In this document: in pieces, positions 1-5,836 of the stretch
Numbering within the stretch: the stretch's first letter is position 1
Layout: each line of letters begins with the position of its first letter
DNA from: CAZVAO01 sp964625175
GTDB lineage: Bacteria; Bacillota; UBA994; PWPR01
Direction of reading: 5' to 3'
DNA: 6,910 nucleotides
Assembly: GCA_964625175.1 (NCBI GenBank)
Contig: CAZVAO010000112.1
Location: 1 to 6,910, forward strand
Translations under genes and position numbers: made by a program
Notes under the pieces: generated by a model
What the model was told of the DNA's origin: nothing
The model's input: the letters and a program-made list of their open reading frames with translations, nothing else
The model's database searches: none

Positions 1-695
1 TTCTCGACCGCACAGCCCAAGCAGGCGCCAACACCACAGGCCATGAAGGCCTCGAGTGAAACGTAGCGCGGTCCTTCTAGTGCAGGGATATGCTTGAGCA
101 TCACTTCAGGTCCGCAAGCATAGATGGCATCAAAGGTATTGTCTTTGATAAATTTAGTCGCCAGTTGACAGCTGTTGCCTTTTTCACCAATGGAGCCATC
201 ATCCGAGCAAACGGAGAGAATACAATCCGCATCCGCAAATAGTTTGGCCATTTGCGCTTGATCCGCATTGGCGAAACCGAGAACAACGGTTGGTTTAATA
301 TTCATTTCATTAAACGCTCTAACTAAGTAGCGCAGGGGAGCAACACCGATTCCGCCACCGATTAGGAGGGGGTTTTGGCTTGTTAAGGCAAAGGTGTTAC
401 CGAGTGGAGCCATCAGATCGATGATCTCGCCTGCTTTGATATTAGCCAGACAAGTGGTGCCTTTGCCGACAACCTTATAGAGCATCGCAATGGTTCCCTT
501 AACAGGGTTGCAGTCAAAGATAGAGATGGGTCGGCGCAACAGCTTGAAGTCGGAAGATCCGCAGTCCACATGCATAAACTGGCCGGGTAGCAAAATCTGT
601 GCTAATTCTGAACTCTCAAGTGTCATGAGGTAGATGTCCGAGCAAATCTGCTTGTTACTGACTACTGGTAATTTGTAAATCTTTTTTGGTGCCAT
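1..695 (-). CDS. pyrK: PyrK, dihydroorotate dehydrogenase B electron transfer subunit (partial, C-terminus off window)
   Basis: PyrK is the FAD/[2Fe-2S] subunit that passes electrons from the catalytic PyrD subunit of type 1B dihydroorotate dehydrogenase to NAD+ in pyrimidine synthesis; it is cytosolic. The frame is open from the ATG at 693-695 to the window edge, giving 231 residues. Seen: a ferredoxin-reductase-like beta-barrel with the FAD-binding RRPISIF motif (about 54-60), PLGN (97-100), the nucleotide-binding GGGIGVAPL (113-121), CGP (194-196) and iron-sulfur ligands CGVGACLGC with Cys220, Cys225 and Cys228. The fourth expected Cys lies past the edge. PyrK is usually about 255-260 aa, so roughly 25-30 residues are missing. 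The start is supported by AGGAGGTC five bases upstream and by a TAATG overlap of one base with the pyrC stop. PyrD would be expected next, beyond position 1. A related ferredoxin reductase is unlikely given the operon. Confidence 0.95.
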   Translation of the reverse strand, partial: MAPKKIYKLPVVSNKQICSDIYLMTLESSELAQILLPGQFMHVDCGSSDFKLLRRPISIFDCNPVKGTIAMLYKVVGKGTTCLANIKAGEIIDLMAPLGNTFALTSQNPLLIGGGIGVAPLRYLVRAFNEMNIKPTVVLGFANADQAQMAKLFADADCILSVCSDDGSIGEKGNSCQLATKFIKDNTFDAIYACGPEVMLKHIPALEGPRYVSLEAFMACGVGACLGCAVE

Positions 696-1984
696 TAGTT
701 GACCTCCTGATATTTAATCACACCATCAACCATAACCAGTTTAACTTTACCTGTTAGTGTTTGATTAAGCCATGGGGTGTTTTTTCCTTTTGTAGCGAGT
801 GAGGCTGGTGTAACCTGCCATTCTTCGTCTAAATCGATCATGGTAAGATCGGCAGCAGAGCCTACTTGGAGCGTTCCGCGGTCTAAGCCGAAAAGTTGCG
901 CAGGCTCATAGGTCAGCTTGCTGATAACCGTTTCAAGATCCACTAGATTACTTTTAATGAGACTGGAATTAATGGCGGCAAAAGCCGTTTCGAGTCCTGT
1001 GATTCCGTTTGGGGCATAATTGAATTCGACATCCTTTTCATCAAACTTATGCGGGGCATGGTCCGTTGCAATGGCATCAATTGTGCCATCAAGTAAACCC
1101 GCAATACAGGCGTCGACGTCCGTTTGAGTGCGCAGTGGAGGCGCCATTTTTAAATTCGTATCATAAGGGCGTGTTAAGAATAAGGCATCACTGAGTAAGA
1201 GGTGATGGGGGGTAACTTCACAAGTGACATGGATCCCTGCAGCTTTAGCCTGACGAACAAGGTCAACCGCTTTTGCTGTACTGACATGACAGATGTGAAG
1301 GTGAGCACCGCTTTCTTCCGCGAGTAAAATATCTCGTGCAATCATGACCTCTTCCGCTAGGCCAGGAACACCAGCCAGACCGAGGCGCGTTGCAACGGCA
1401 CCTTCATTCATCACACCAGGCTTGCTGAGCTCATGATCCTCTTCGTGGACCAGAATGGCCGCATCAAACATGATACTGTATTCGAGAATATTGCGCATTA
1501 AACCCGCATTCATCACCGGCATGCCATCATCGGAGAAGGCTACAGCTCCAGCAGCTCTCATTTTACCGATCTCCGCCATCTCTTCGCCTTTAAGACCTTT
1601 GCTAACCGCACCAATGACTTCGATTTTGGCAAGATCAATCTCTTTGGAACGCAATTTGATGTAGTTGACTAAATAGTCACGATCAAGTGTTGGATTGGTA
1701 TTGGGCATGGCGCAGACGGTTGTATAACCGCCTTGAATGGCAGCCCTGGATCCTGTTTCTAAGGTCTCTTTGCCCTCAAATCCGGGCTCTCGCAAATGGG
1801 CGTGGATTTCAATGAATCCAGGTGTAACAACTTTGCCTTGGGCATTGATGATGTGTGCATCTTTAGGATCACCAAACAGATCTGCAGTGGTTATTAAGCC
1901 ATCTTTTATGTATAAGTCTTTAATTTCATGCGTCTGATTGCTTGGATCAATAACGAGGCCACCGCGAATTATTGTGTTATGCAT
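695..1984 (-). CDS. pyrC: Dihydroorotase, type I (PyrC)
   Basis: Zinc amidohydrolase that cyclises N-carbamoyl-aspartate to dihydroorotate, the third step of UMP synthesis, in the cytosol. The 429-residue product matches type I bacterial dihydroorotases in length. Seen: the metal-binding HAHLREPG motif (His61, His63), MPNTNP (about 93-98), SDDGMP with the probable bridging Asp153, His180 in VHEED, His233 in HICHVST, TCEVTPHH, and the catalytic Asp308 in ATDHAPH. The ligand set fits what is known for the Bacillus enzyme. The ATG at 1982-1984 is chosen because GGAGGTG sits six bases upstream and the protein then begins just before the amidohydrolase beta-strand; an upstream in-frame extension to 2038 lies inside pyrB and looks non-homologous. 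The gene overlaps the end of pyrB by 8 bases and ends in a TAATG overlap with pyrK, suggesting translational coupling. Confidence 0.97.
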   Translation of the reverse strand: MHNTIIRGGLVIDPSNQTHEIKDLYIKDGLITTADLFGDPKDAHIINAQGKVVTPGFIEIHAHLREPGFEGKETLETGSRAAIQGGYTTVCAMPNTNPTLDRDYLVNYIKLRSKEIDLAKIEVIGAVSKGLKGEEMAEIGKMRAAGAVAFSDDGMPVMNAGLMRNILEYSIMFDAAILVHEEDHELSKPGVMNEGAVATRLGLAGVPGLAEEVMIARDILLAEESGAHLHICHVSTAKAVDLVRQAKAAGIHVTCEVTPHHLLLSDALFLTRPYDTNLKMAPPLRTQTDVDACIAGLLDGTIDAIATDHAPHKFDEKDVEFNYAPNGITGLETAFAAINSSLIKSNLVDLETVISKLTYEPAQLFGLDRGTLQVGSAADLTMIDLDEEWQVTPASLATKGKNTPWLNQTLTGKVKLVMVDGVIKYQEVN

Positions 1985-2915
1985 GATTTTCACCTCCCAG
2001 TAAATGTGCGAGAATTGCCATACGTACTGCTGTACCATTAGGTACCTGTCTCAGGATATAAGAATGGTCACCATCTGCAATTTCAGATGTTAATTCGATT
2101 CCTCGATTCATCGGACCTGGATGCATAATCATAATATCCTTTGACGCATCTGCGATAATCAGCGGTTTAATTCCAAAGAACTTAGCGTATTCTCCAGCGC
2201 TTGGTATATAGCCAGCTAACTGGCGTTCTTTTTGAATGCGCAGTCCCATGACGATATCTGAATGTTTGATTGCTTCAGCGGTATCGTTAATGTCAATAAT
2301 TTTTGCGCCTAATGTTTCAATCCCAGGAGGCATAAAGGTAATGGGCCCGACTAATTGAACGTTAGCGCCACACTTTGTCAGGGCATGGATATTACTCCGC
2401 GCGACGCGACTGTGGCGAATATCACCGGCTATGGTGACGGTTTTGCCCGCAACCGACCCACCATATTGGATCATGGTAGCGAGATCGAGTAAAGCCTGAG
2501 TTGGATGAGCGTGCATGCCATCGCCTGCATTGACCACCGGGATGTTGACGTGTTCACTGAGATAATATGCAGCACCAGATACAGGATGACGCATGACAGC
2601 TAAGTCTACGCCCATGGCAATCAAATTCCATGCTGTGTCTTTCAAGGGTTCGCCTTTGACGAAGGAACTTCCCTGTTTGCTAATGCTTATGGGGTGGGCA
2701 CCAAGGTAACTTGCGGCAATTTCAAAAGAGCATTTGGTTCGCGTACTGGGCTCGTAGAAGAGGAGTGCAATCGTACGACCCGCAAGAATAGGGTTAAGGC
2801 GCTTAGTTTTTGTCATCATTTCCTGATAAACGAGGGTCAAATCCATAATAGCGAGGATTTGATCTTTTGTTAGTTCATCGATCGAAAGAAGGTGATTGAG
2901 GCGAAGCTTTTGCAT
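1977..2915 (-). CDS. pyrB: Aspartate carbamoyltransferase catalytic subunit (PyrB)
   Basis: Transfers the carbamoyl group from carbamoyl phosphate to L-aspartate, the committed step of pyrimidine synthesis; cytosolic, normally a trimer. The 312-residue product is close to the Bacillus form (about 304 aa). Seen: carbamoyl-phosphate loop EPSTRTKCSFE (STRT at 57-60), the SSFVKGEPLKDT loop (about 83-94) with the Lys contributed across the trimer interface, RHP (109-111), HPTQALLDL (137-145), GDIRHSRVARS (164-174) and the C-terminal HPGPMNRG. This set separates it from ornithine carbamoyltransferase. No PyrI regulatory-chain gene is adjacent, consistent with the Bacillus type that lacks it. The ATG at 2913-2915 has AAAGGAG seven bases upstream; a longer frame from a TTG at 2939 would begin inside the terminator tail and is rejected. 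It is the first gene of the operon, behind a PyrR-type attenuator. Confidence 0.97.
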   Translation of the reverse strand: MQKLRLNHLLSIDELTKDQILAIMDLTLVYQEMMTKTKRLNPILAGRTIALLFYEPSTRTKCSFEIAASYLGAHPISISKQGSSFVKGEPLKDTAWNLIAMGVDLAVMRHPVSGAAYYLSEHVNIPVVNAGDGMHAHPTQALLDLATMIQYGGSVAGKTVTIAGDIRHSRVARSNIHALTKCGANVQLVGPITFMPPGIETLGAKIIDINDTAEAIKHSDIVMGLRIQKERQLAGYIPSAGEYAKFFGIKPLIIADASKDIMIMHPGPMNRGIELTSEIADGDHSYILRQVPNGTAVRMAILAHLLGGENHA

Positions 2916-2922
2916 GGAGAAT

Positions 2923-2929
2923 CTCCTTT
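2923..2929 (-). promoter_or_regulatory. pyrB ribosome binding site
   Basis: AAAGGAG on the minus strand, seven bases before the ATG at 2915. It lies just downstream of the attenuator terminator and fixes the pyrB start against the upstream TTG alternative at 2939. Confidence 0.85.
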
Positions 2930-2941
2930 CGGAAGGCAAAA

Positions 2942-2975
2942 CAAAAAAACCTTCCTACACACCAGTAGGAAGGTT
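2942..2975 (-). terminator. Intrinsic terminator of the pyr leader (attenuator)
   Basis: On the minus strand a perfect 11-bp stem (AACCTTCCTAC with GTAGGAAGGTT, at 2965-2975 and 2948-2958) closes a six-base loop and runs into seven T residues, then G and four more T. It stands between the pyr promoter and pyrB, in the operon's own direction, so it is a regulated leader terminator rather than the end of another gene. Bases 2967-2973 (CCTTCCT on the minus strand) can instead pair with AGGAAGG at 3022-3028 to form an antiterminator. Confidence 0.93.
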
Positions 2976-2998
2976 AAATCTAACCCCAGAATAAAATA

Positions 2999-3037
2999 AC
3001 TCCTTGGTGGCCTCACTGGACCCTTCCTTAAAGGTGT
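2999..3037 (-). promoter_or_regulatory. PyrR-binding anti-antiterminator hairpin
   Basis: Minus-strand bases 3009-3023 read GGGTCCAGTGAGGCC, which fits the known PyrR-binding consensus ARUCCNGNGAGGYU at all but the outer pair; there the usual A and U are replaced by G and C, so pairing is kept. The flanks ACACCTT (3031-3037) and AAGGAGT (2999-3005) form a lower stem with one mismatch, leaving a purine-rich internal bulge as in known PyrR sites. By analogy with Bacillus, UMP-bound PyrR would stabilise this hairpin, sequester AGGAAGG (3022-3028) and let the downstream terminator form, switching the operon off when pyrimidines are plentiful. No pyrR gene lies in this window. Confidence 0.88.
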
Positions 3038-3056
3038 ATCCTATTTAATCATAGTA

Positions 3057-3085
3057 AGGTTATCAAAACTCGTGTTGCTTGTCAA
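3057..3085 (-). promoter_or_regulatory. Promoter of the pyr operon
   Basis: On the minus strand a perfect -35 TTGACA (3080-3085) is separated by 17 bases from a -10 TAACCT (3057-3062), preceded by TG one base upstream (extended -10). The -10 itself is weak (3 of 6), but spacing and -35 are ideal for a sigma-A type promoter. Transcription would start near 3050, giving a leader of about 135 bases that contains all attenuator elements. Confidence 0.75.
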
Positions 3086-3150
3086 GACAATTCATTATTA
3101 ATAAGCTGAAATATAAAGGAATATCAAAATTATAAGCGAATAGATAGGAT

Positions 3151-3165
3151 GTATCAACTTGATAC
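3151..3165. repeat. Perfect 15-bp palindrome, candidate operator
   Basis: GTATCAA and TTGATAC are exact inverted repeats around a single C. The site lies 67 bases before the chosen start of the M20 gene, in the region where its promoter or leader should be. The size suits a homodimeric regulator. I do not recognise the motif as a known family's box; the half-site order (ATCAA then TTGAT) is the reverse of an FNR box. The core TATCAA also occurs at 3061-3066 and 3122-3127. Its function is inferred only. Confidence 0.45.
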
Positions 3166-3216
3166 GATAGAAAGATTGGTCAGTCGTAATTATAGTACGG
3201 TTATGAACGATGAAAA

Positions 3217-3224
3217 AGAGAGGG
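3217..3224 (+). promoter_or_regulatory. Ribosome binding site deciding the M20 gene start
   Basis: AGAGAGGG, with its GAGG core nine bases before the ATG at 3233. It is the only purine-rich site well placed before any in-frame start here; the ATGs at 3149 and 3203 have none. It is not a perfect AGGAGG, so the start call stays moderate. An in-frame GTG at 3224 overlaps this site. Confidence 0.55.
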
Positions 3225-3232
3225 TGTTGGCG

Positions 3233-4363
3233 ATGAATCTTGTCAAAGAAATTGAAAAACAACTGCCGGAAATGTTAGGTGTATTGCAGAACTTAGTCGA
3301 ATTGGAGTCACCATCAAATGAAAAAGCAGCAATCGACAAGTTGGTCGATTATTTAGACGAGCAAGCAAGAGCAAGGGGGATGCAAACAGAGCGGTTCAAT
3401 CAGCCGATCCAAGGCGATCACTTACGGGTGAGTTTTGGTCCAGATGACGCCGCAGAAAAGCTCCTTATTTTATGCCATATCGATACGGTATGGCCACTCG
3501 GTACGTTAGAAACGATTCCTTTTTCGAATGTGGAGGGGATATTGCGCGGACCTGGTGTCTTTGATATGAAACTTGGCGGAGCGCAGGCCTTGTTTGCTCT
3601 TCAGAAGGTCATGGAACGCGGCTTACTGGGTGACAAGCAGGTTAGTATCTTATATACGAGCGACGAAGAAATTGGTTCACGCACGTCGCGGCCTCTCATC
3701 GAGGAATTTGCCAAAGATTGTAAATGCGTGATGGTTTTAGAGCCATCTGTACCACCCCTTGGTTCCTTAAAAACCTTCCGCAAAGGTGTGGGTGGATTTA
3801 AGATTGAAATCACTGGCAAGGCGTCACATGCTGGTGCTAATCCAGAGTTAGGGATTAGTGCTGTGACTGAATTGGCTCACCAAATTCTCTATATCCAAGG
3901 CTTGGCTAATAAAGAGCTGGGAACAACCGTTAGTGTGAATGTGGTAACCGCAGGCACAAAGTCAAATGTGATTCCCGCGAAAGCCTACGCCTCTGTCGAC
4001 CTACGTGTTAAGACCCTTGAAGAGGGTGATCGTATCACACGGGATGTTCTAGAATCAAAGCCTTTCACCAATGCCGAAGTGAAAATTACAGGAGGCGTTT
4101 CACGACCACCGATGATCCGCAGTGAGACAGCGGTTGCCATGTTCAAGCATGCGCAGGGTTTAGCAAGTGAATTAGGATTTGACCTCACAGAAGCCTCAAC
4201 AGGTGGCGGTAGTGATGGTAACTTTACTGCGGCGATTGGGATCCCAACAATTGATGGACTCGGTGCTGTAGGAGCAGGCGGCCATGCCGTTACGGAGCAC
4301 GCTTTTGTTAAAGATATTCCATATCGGACGGCTTTACTTGTCAGACTGTTAGAAACCCTTTAA
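3233..4363 (+). CDS. M20 family metallopeptidase, glutamate carboxypeptidase (CPG2)-like
   Basis: Probable cytosolic dizinc exopeptidase of the M20 family, closest in motif layout to carboxypeptidase G2-type enzymes that release C-terminal glutamate from peptides or folates; the real substrate cannot be read from the sequence. The 376-residue product shows all expected residues: His82 and Asp84 (HIDTV), bridging Asp111 (GPGVFDMK), catalytic Glu145 and ligand Glu146 (SDEEIGS), Glu170 (LEPS) and His351 (GGHAVTEH). The dimerisation/lid domain lies at about 180-290 and carries His199 in SHAGANPE. No signal peptide or membrane segment is visible. The ATG at 3233 is preferred: it has an AGAGAGGG site about nine bases upstream and begins like family members. 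An ATG at 3203 and one at 3149 are in frame but lack a good ribosome binding site, and the latter overlaps the palindrome. It is followed after 12 bases by the M28 gene, so an operon is likely. Confidence 0.88.
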   Translation: MNLVKEIEKQLPEMLGVLQNLVELESPSNEKAAIDKLVDYLDEQARARGMQTERFNQPIQGDHLRVSFGPDDAAEKLLILCHIDTVWPLGTLETIPFSNVEGILRGPGVFDMKLGGAQALFALQKVMERGLLGDKQVSILYTSDEEIGSRTSRPLIEEFAKDCKCVMVLEPSVPPLGSLKTFRKGVGGFKIEITGKASHAGANPELGISAVTELAHQILYIQGLANKELGTTVSVNVVTAGTKSNVIPAKAYASVDLRVKTLEEGDRITRDVLESKPFTNAEVKITGGVSRPPMIRSETAVAMFKHAQGLASELGFDLTEASTGGGSDGNFTAAIGIPTIDGLGAVGAGGHAVTEHAFVKDIPYRTALLVRLLETL

Positions 4364-4375
4364 GGAGGAATTATA

Positions 4376-5749
4376 ATGAAAAATGTTAAAAATCAAATTC
4401 TTAGTGATCTCTACTTTTCACGTGAAGGTGCGAAATTTGTAGAGGATTTAGTCGATGGCTTTGGATCGCGCTGGGGTGGCAGTGATGAAGAACGTGCTGC
4501 AGCAGACTTTATTAAAGGTAAAATGGAATCCTTTAAAATGACCAAGGTTGTTAAAGAAGGCTTCGATTGTACGGGTTGGGTACGCAAGAACACAAAATTG
4601 ACGATGACAGCCCCCTTTGAACAAGAACTAGACGTGATGGCTTTGCCATTCTGTCCTACGGGAACAGTAGAAGCACCATTGGTTTATTTAGGCGATGGTG
4701 ATCCTCAAGCCTACGAAGATAACCGAGAGCGACTCAAAGGGTCGATTGCAATGGTCTTAACCGCTACACCGAGGTTCTACCATCGCACGATGCATCGTGG
4801 TGAGAAACTTGGTCGGGCACTTGAGGCTGGAGCTATCGGTTTTGTCTGGATGCGCGGTGCCCCTGGTGGTCTTCCTGAGACGGGCTCTGCGCGCTTTAAC
4901 AAAGCCTGTGAAGTGCCTGCCATTTCCGTTTCTTACGAAACCGGGCATAAAATTTTAAGAGCTGCTCGCAAAGGGCAAGTGACGCTCAAGATTGAAAGTG
5001 ACAACTATGTTCAACCGACGCATTCCTATAATGTCATTGGTGAATTAACAGGGACAGAGAAATCCGAAGAAATTATCGTTATAGGGGGTCATTATGATGG
5101 CCATGATATCAACGAATCAGCCAACGATAATGGTGCTGGCGTTGCAGTGGTTATGGAGGCTGCTAGAGCTTTAGCACCTCACAAAGAATTATTGAAACGC
5201 ACCATTCGCTTTATTGCCTTTTCGAATGAAGAGACGGGTCTCATTGGTTCAGAGATGTACGCTAAAGACCACCAGCATGAGAATATTGTCTTTATGCTCA
5301 ATCTAGATGGGGCAGGACGTGGTTCTAACGGGACTTTCGCACTGCAAGGTTGGTCAGAATCGATTGATTTCTTCCGTCAACAAATGAAGGAAATGCATGA
5401 GGAGCAAATAGCAGTTGGGGATAAAATTAGTCTCTATTCTGATATGTATTACTTTGCTTGTAAGGGGATTCCTTCGGCTTCTTATTCTTCTTCGGCACCG
5501 AATACCTCGGGCGCTCCTCGAGGATATGGTCATACTTATTGGGATACATTAGATAAACTAAATCCTAGAGCCATTGAAATGGACAGCATTATGGTCGCCC
5601 ATCTCATCTACCGATTGGCCACAATGGGTGAATTCCCCATGAAGAAAAAGACTGCACAAGACTATCTTGAGAAACTCAAAGCAATCGGGTATGATGATAT
5701 TCTGCGTTATGAAACGCGACCGATGCCTGGAGAAGAGCAGAACAGTTAA
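4376..5749 (+). CDS. M28 family zinc metallopeptidase (aminopeptidase-like) with PA-like insert
   Basis: Probable co-catalytic dizinc aminopeptidase of the M28 family (457 aa); the exact substrate is unknown. Seen in the catalytic domain: ligand His239 in GGHYDGH, bridging Asp251 in SANDNGAG, catalytic Glu285 and ligand Glu286 in SNEETGLIGS, Asp311 in NLDGAG and His386 in GYGHTYWDTLDKL, so the active site looks intact. Residues about 85-210 resemble the protease-associated (PA) insert that splits many M28 enzymes, with the typical LKGSIAMVL, AGAIGFVWM and VPAISVSYETG strands. A helical N-terminus (about 1-50) precedes it. There is no signal peptide or lipobox, so it should be cytosolic, unlike many secreted PA-bearing M28 enzymes. 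A near-ideal AAGGAGGA site eight bases upstream fixes the ATG, and the 12-base gap from the M20 stop implies cotranscription. Together the pair could trim peptides from both ends (inference). Confidence 0.88.
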   Translation: MKNVKNQILSDLYFSREGAKFVEDLVDGFGSRWGGSDEERAAADFIKGKMESFKMTKVVKEGFDCTGWVRKNTKLTMTAPFEQELDVMALPFCPTGTVEAPLVYLGDGDPQAYEDNRERLKGSIAMVLTATPRFYHRTMHRGEKLGRALEAGAIGFVWMRGAPGGLPETGSARFNKACEVPAISVSYETGHKILRAARKGQVTLKIESDNYVQPTHSYNVIGELTGTEKSEEIIVIGGHYDGHDINESANDNGAGVAVVMEAARALAPHKELLKRTIRFIAFSNEETGLIGSEMYAKDHQHENIVFMLNLDGAGRGSNGTFALQGWSESIDFFRQQMKEMHEEQIAVGDKISLYSDMYYFACKGIPSASYSSSAPNTSGAPRGYGHTYWDTLDKLNPRAIEMDSIMVAHLIYRLATMGEFPMKKKTAQDYLEKLKAIGYDDILRYETRPMPGEEQNS

Positions 5750-5788
5750 TCGCTGAATGAATGTGTTGTAGAGTCAGGTTAATGGTGC

Positions 5789-5807
5789 AAGCTCAAGAAG
5801 CGAGCTT
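5789..5807 (+). other. Small hairpin in the M28-DUF1847 gap
   Basis: AAGCTC (5789-5794) and GAGCTT (5802-5807) form a 6-bp stem with a seven-base loop in the 78-base gap between the two genes. No T-run follows on either strand, so it is not an intrinsic terminator. It could be an mRNA-processing or stability element, or chance. I see no clear promoter in this gap. Confidence 0.35.
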
Positions 5808-5824
5808 AGGATGAATAGAATGAT

Positions 5825-5830
5825 GAGGTG
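5825..5830 (+). promoter_or_regulatory. Ribosome binding site deciding the DUF1847-like start
   Basis: GAGGTG six bases before the ATG at 5837. A GTG at 5828 in the same frame lies inside this site, which is why the ATG is chosen and the protein shortened by three residues. Confidence 0.75.
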
Positions 5831-5836
5831 TCAACA

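Larger units (their letters stand above)
2916..3232. other. Divergent intergenic region between pyrB and the M20 peptidase gene
   Basis: A 317-base stretch without a supported gene. The left half (2916-3085) is the pyr promoter and attenuator leader on the minus strand. The right half (about 3086-3232) is AT-rich and should hold the plus-strand promoter of the peptidase cluster, but I see no convincing -35/-10 pair. Isolated -10-like boxes occur at 3112-3117 (TATAAA), 3131-3136 (TATAAG) and 3191-3196 (TATAGT), each without a good -35 at 16-18 bases. A perfect palindrome lies at 3151-3165. A short in-frame extension of the M20 gene back to an ATG at 3149 is possible but poorly supported. Confidence 0.7.

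Noticed and set aside
101..286. 61-codon minus-strand open frame
   Set aside because: It lies in another frame wholly inside pyrK, whose own frame is open from 695 to the window edge and has clear family motifs.
1455..1937. Two plus-strand open frames (1455-1664 and 1737-1937)
   Set aside because: Both are antisense to the well-supported pyrC coding region, with no ribosome binding site or recognisable protein.
1985..2038. Eighteen-residue N-terminal extension of PyrC
   Set aside because: It overlaps pyrB coding sequence, looks unlike the family and bypasses the GGAGGTG-ATG start at 1984.
2916..2939. Upstream TTG start adding eight residues to PyrB
   Set aside because: It would begin in the T-rich tail of the leader terminator and the extension covers the strong AAAGGAG site that serves the ATG at 2915.
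2999..3037. Reading the pyr leader as a T-box or another riboswitch
   Set aside because: The UCCAGUGAGG loop and stem fit the PyrR site, and I see no T-box core sequence or specifier arrangement.
3151..3165. Palindrome as an FNR/CRP-type box
   Set aside because: FNR sites are TTGAT-N4-ATCAA; here the half-sites are in the opposite order with a one-base centre.
3601..4188. Two minus-strand open frames (3601-3819 and 3985-4188)
   Set aside because: Antisense shadows of the M20 peptidase gene; no independent support.
4411..4948. Two minus-strand open frames (4411-4593 and 4757-4948)
   Set aside because: Antisense shadows of the M28 peptidase gene; no independent support.
5789..5807. Terminator between the M28 and DUF1847-like genes
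   Set aside because: The stem is only 6 bp and no T-run follows on either strand.
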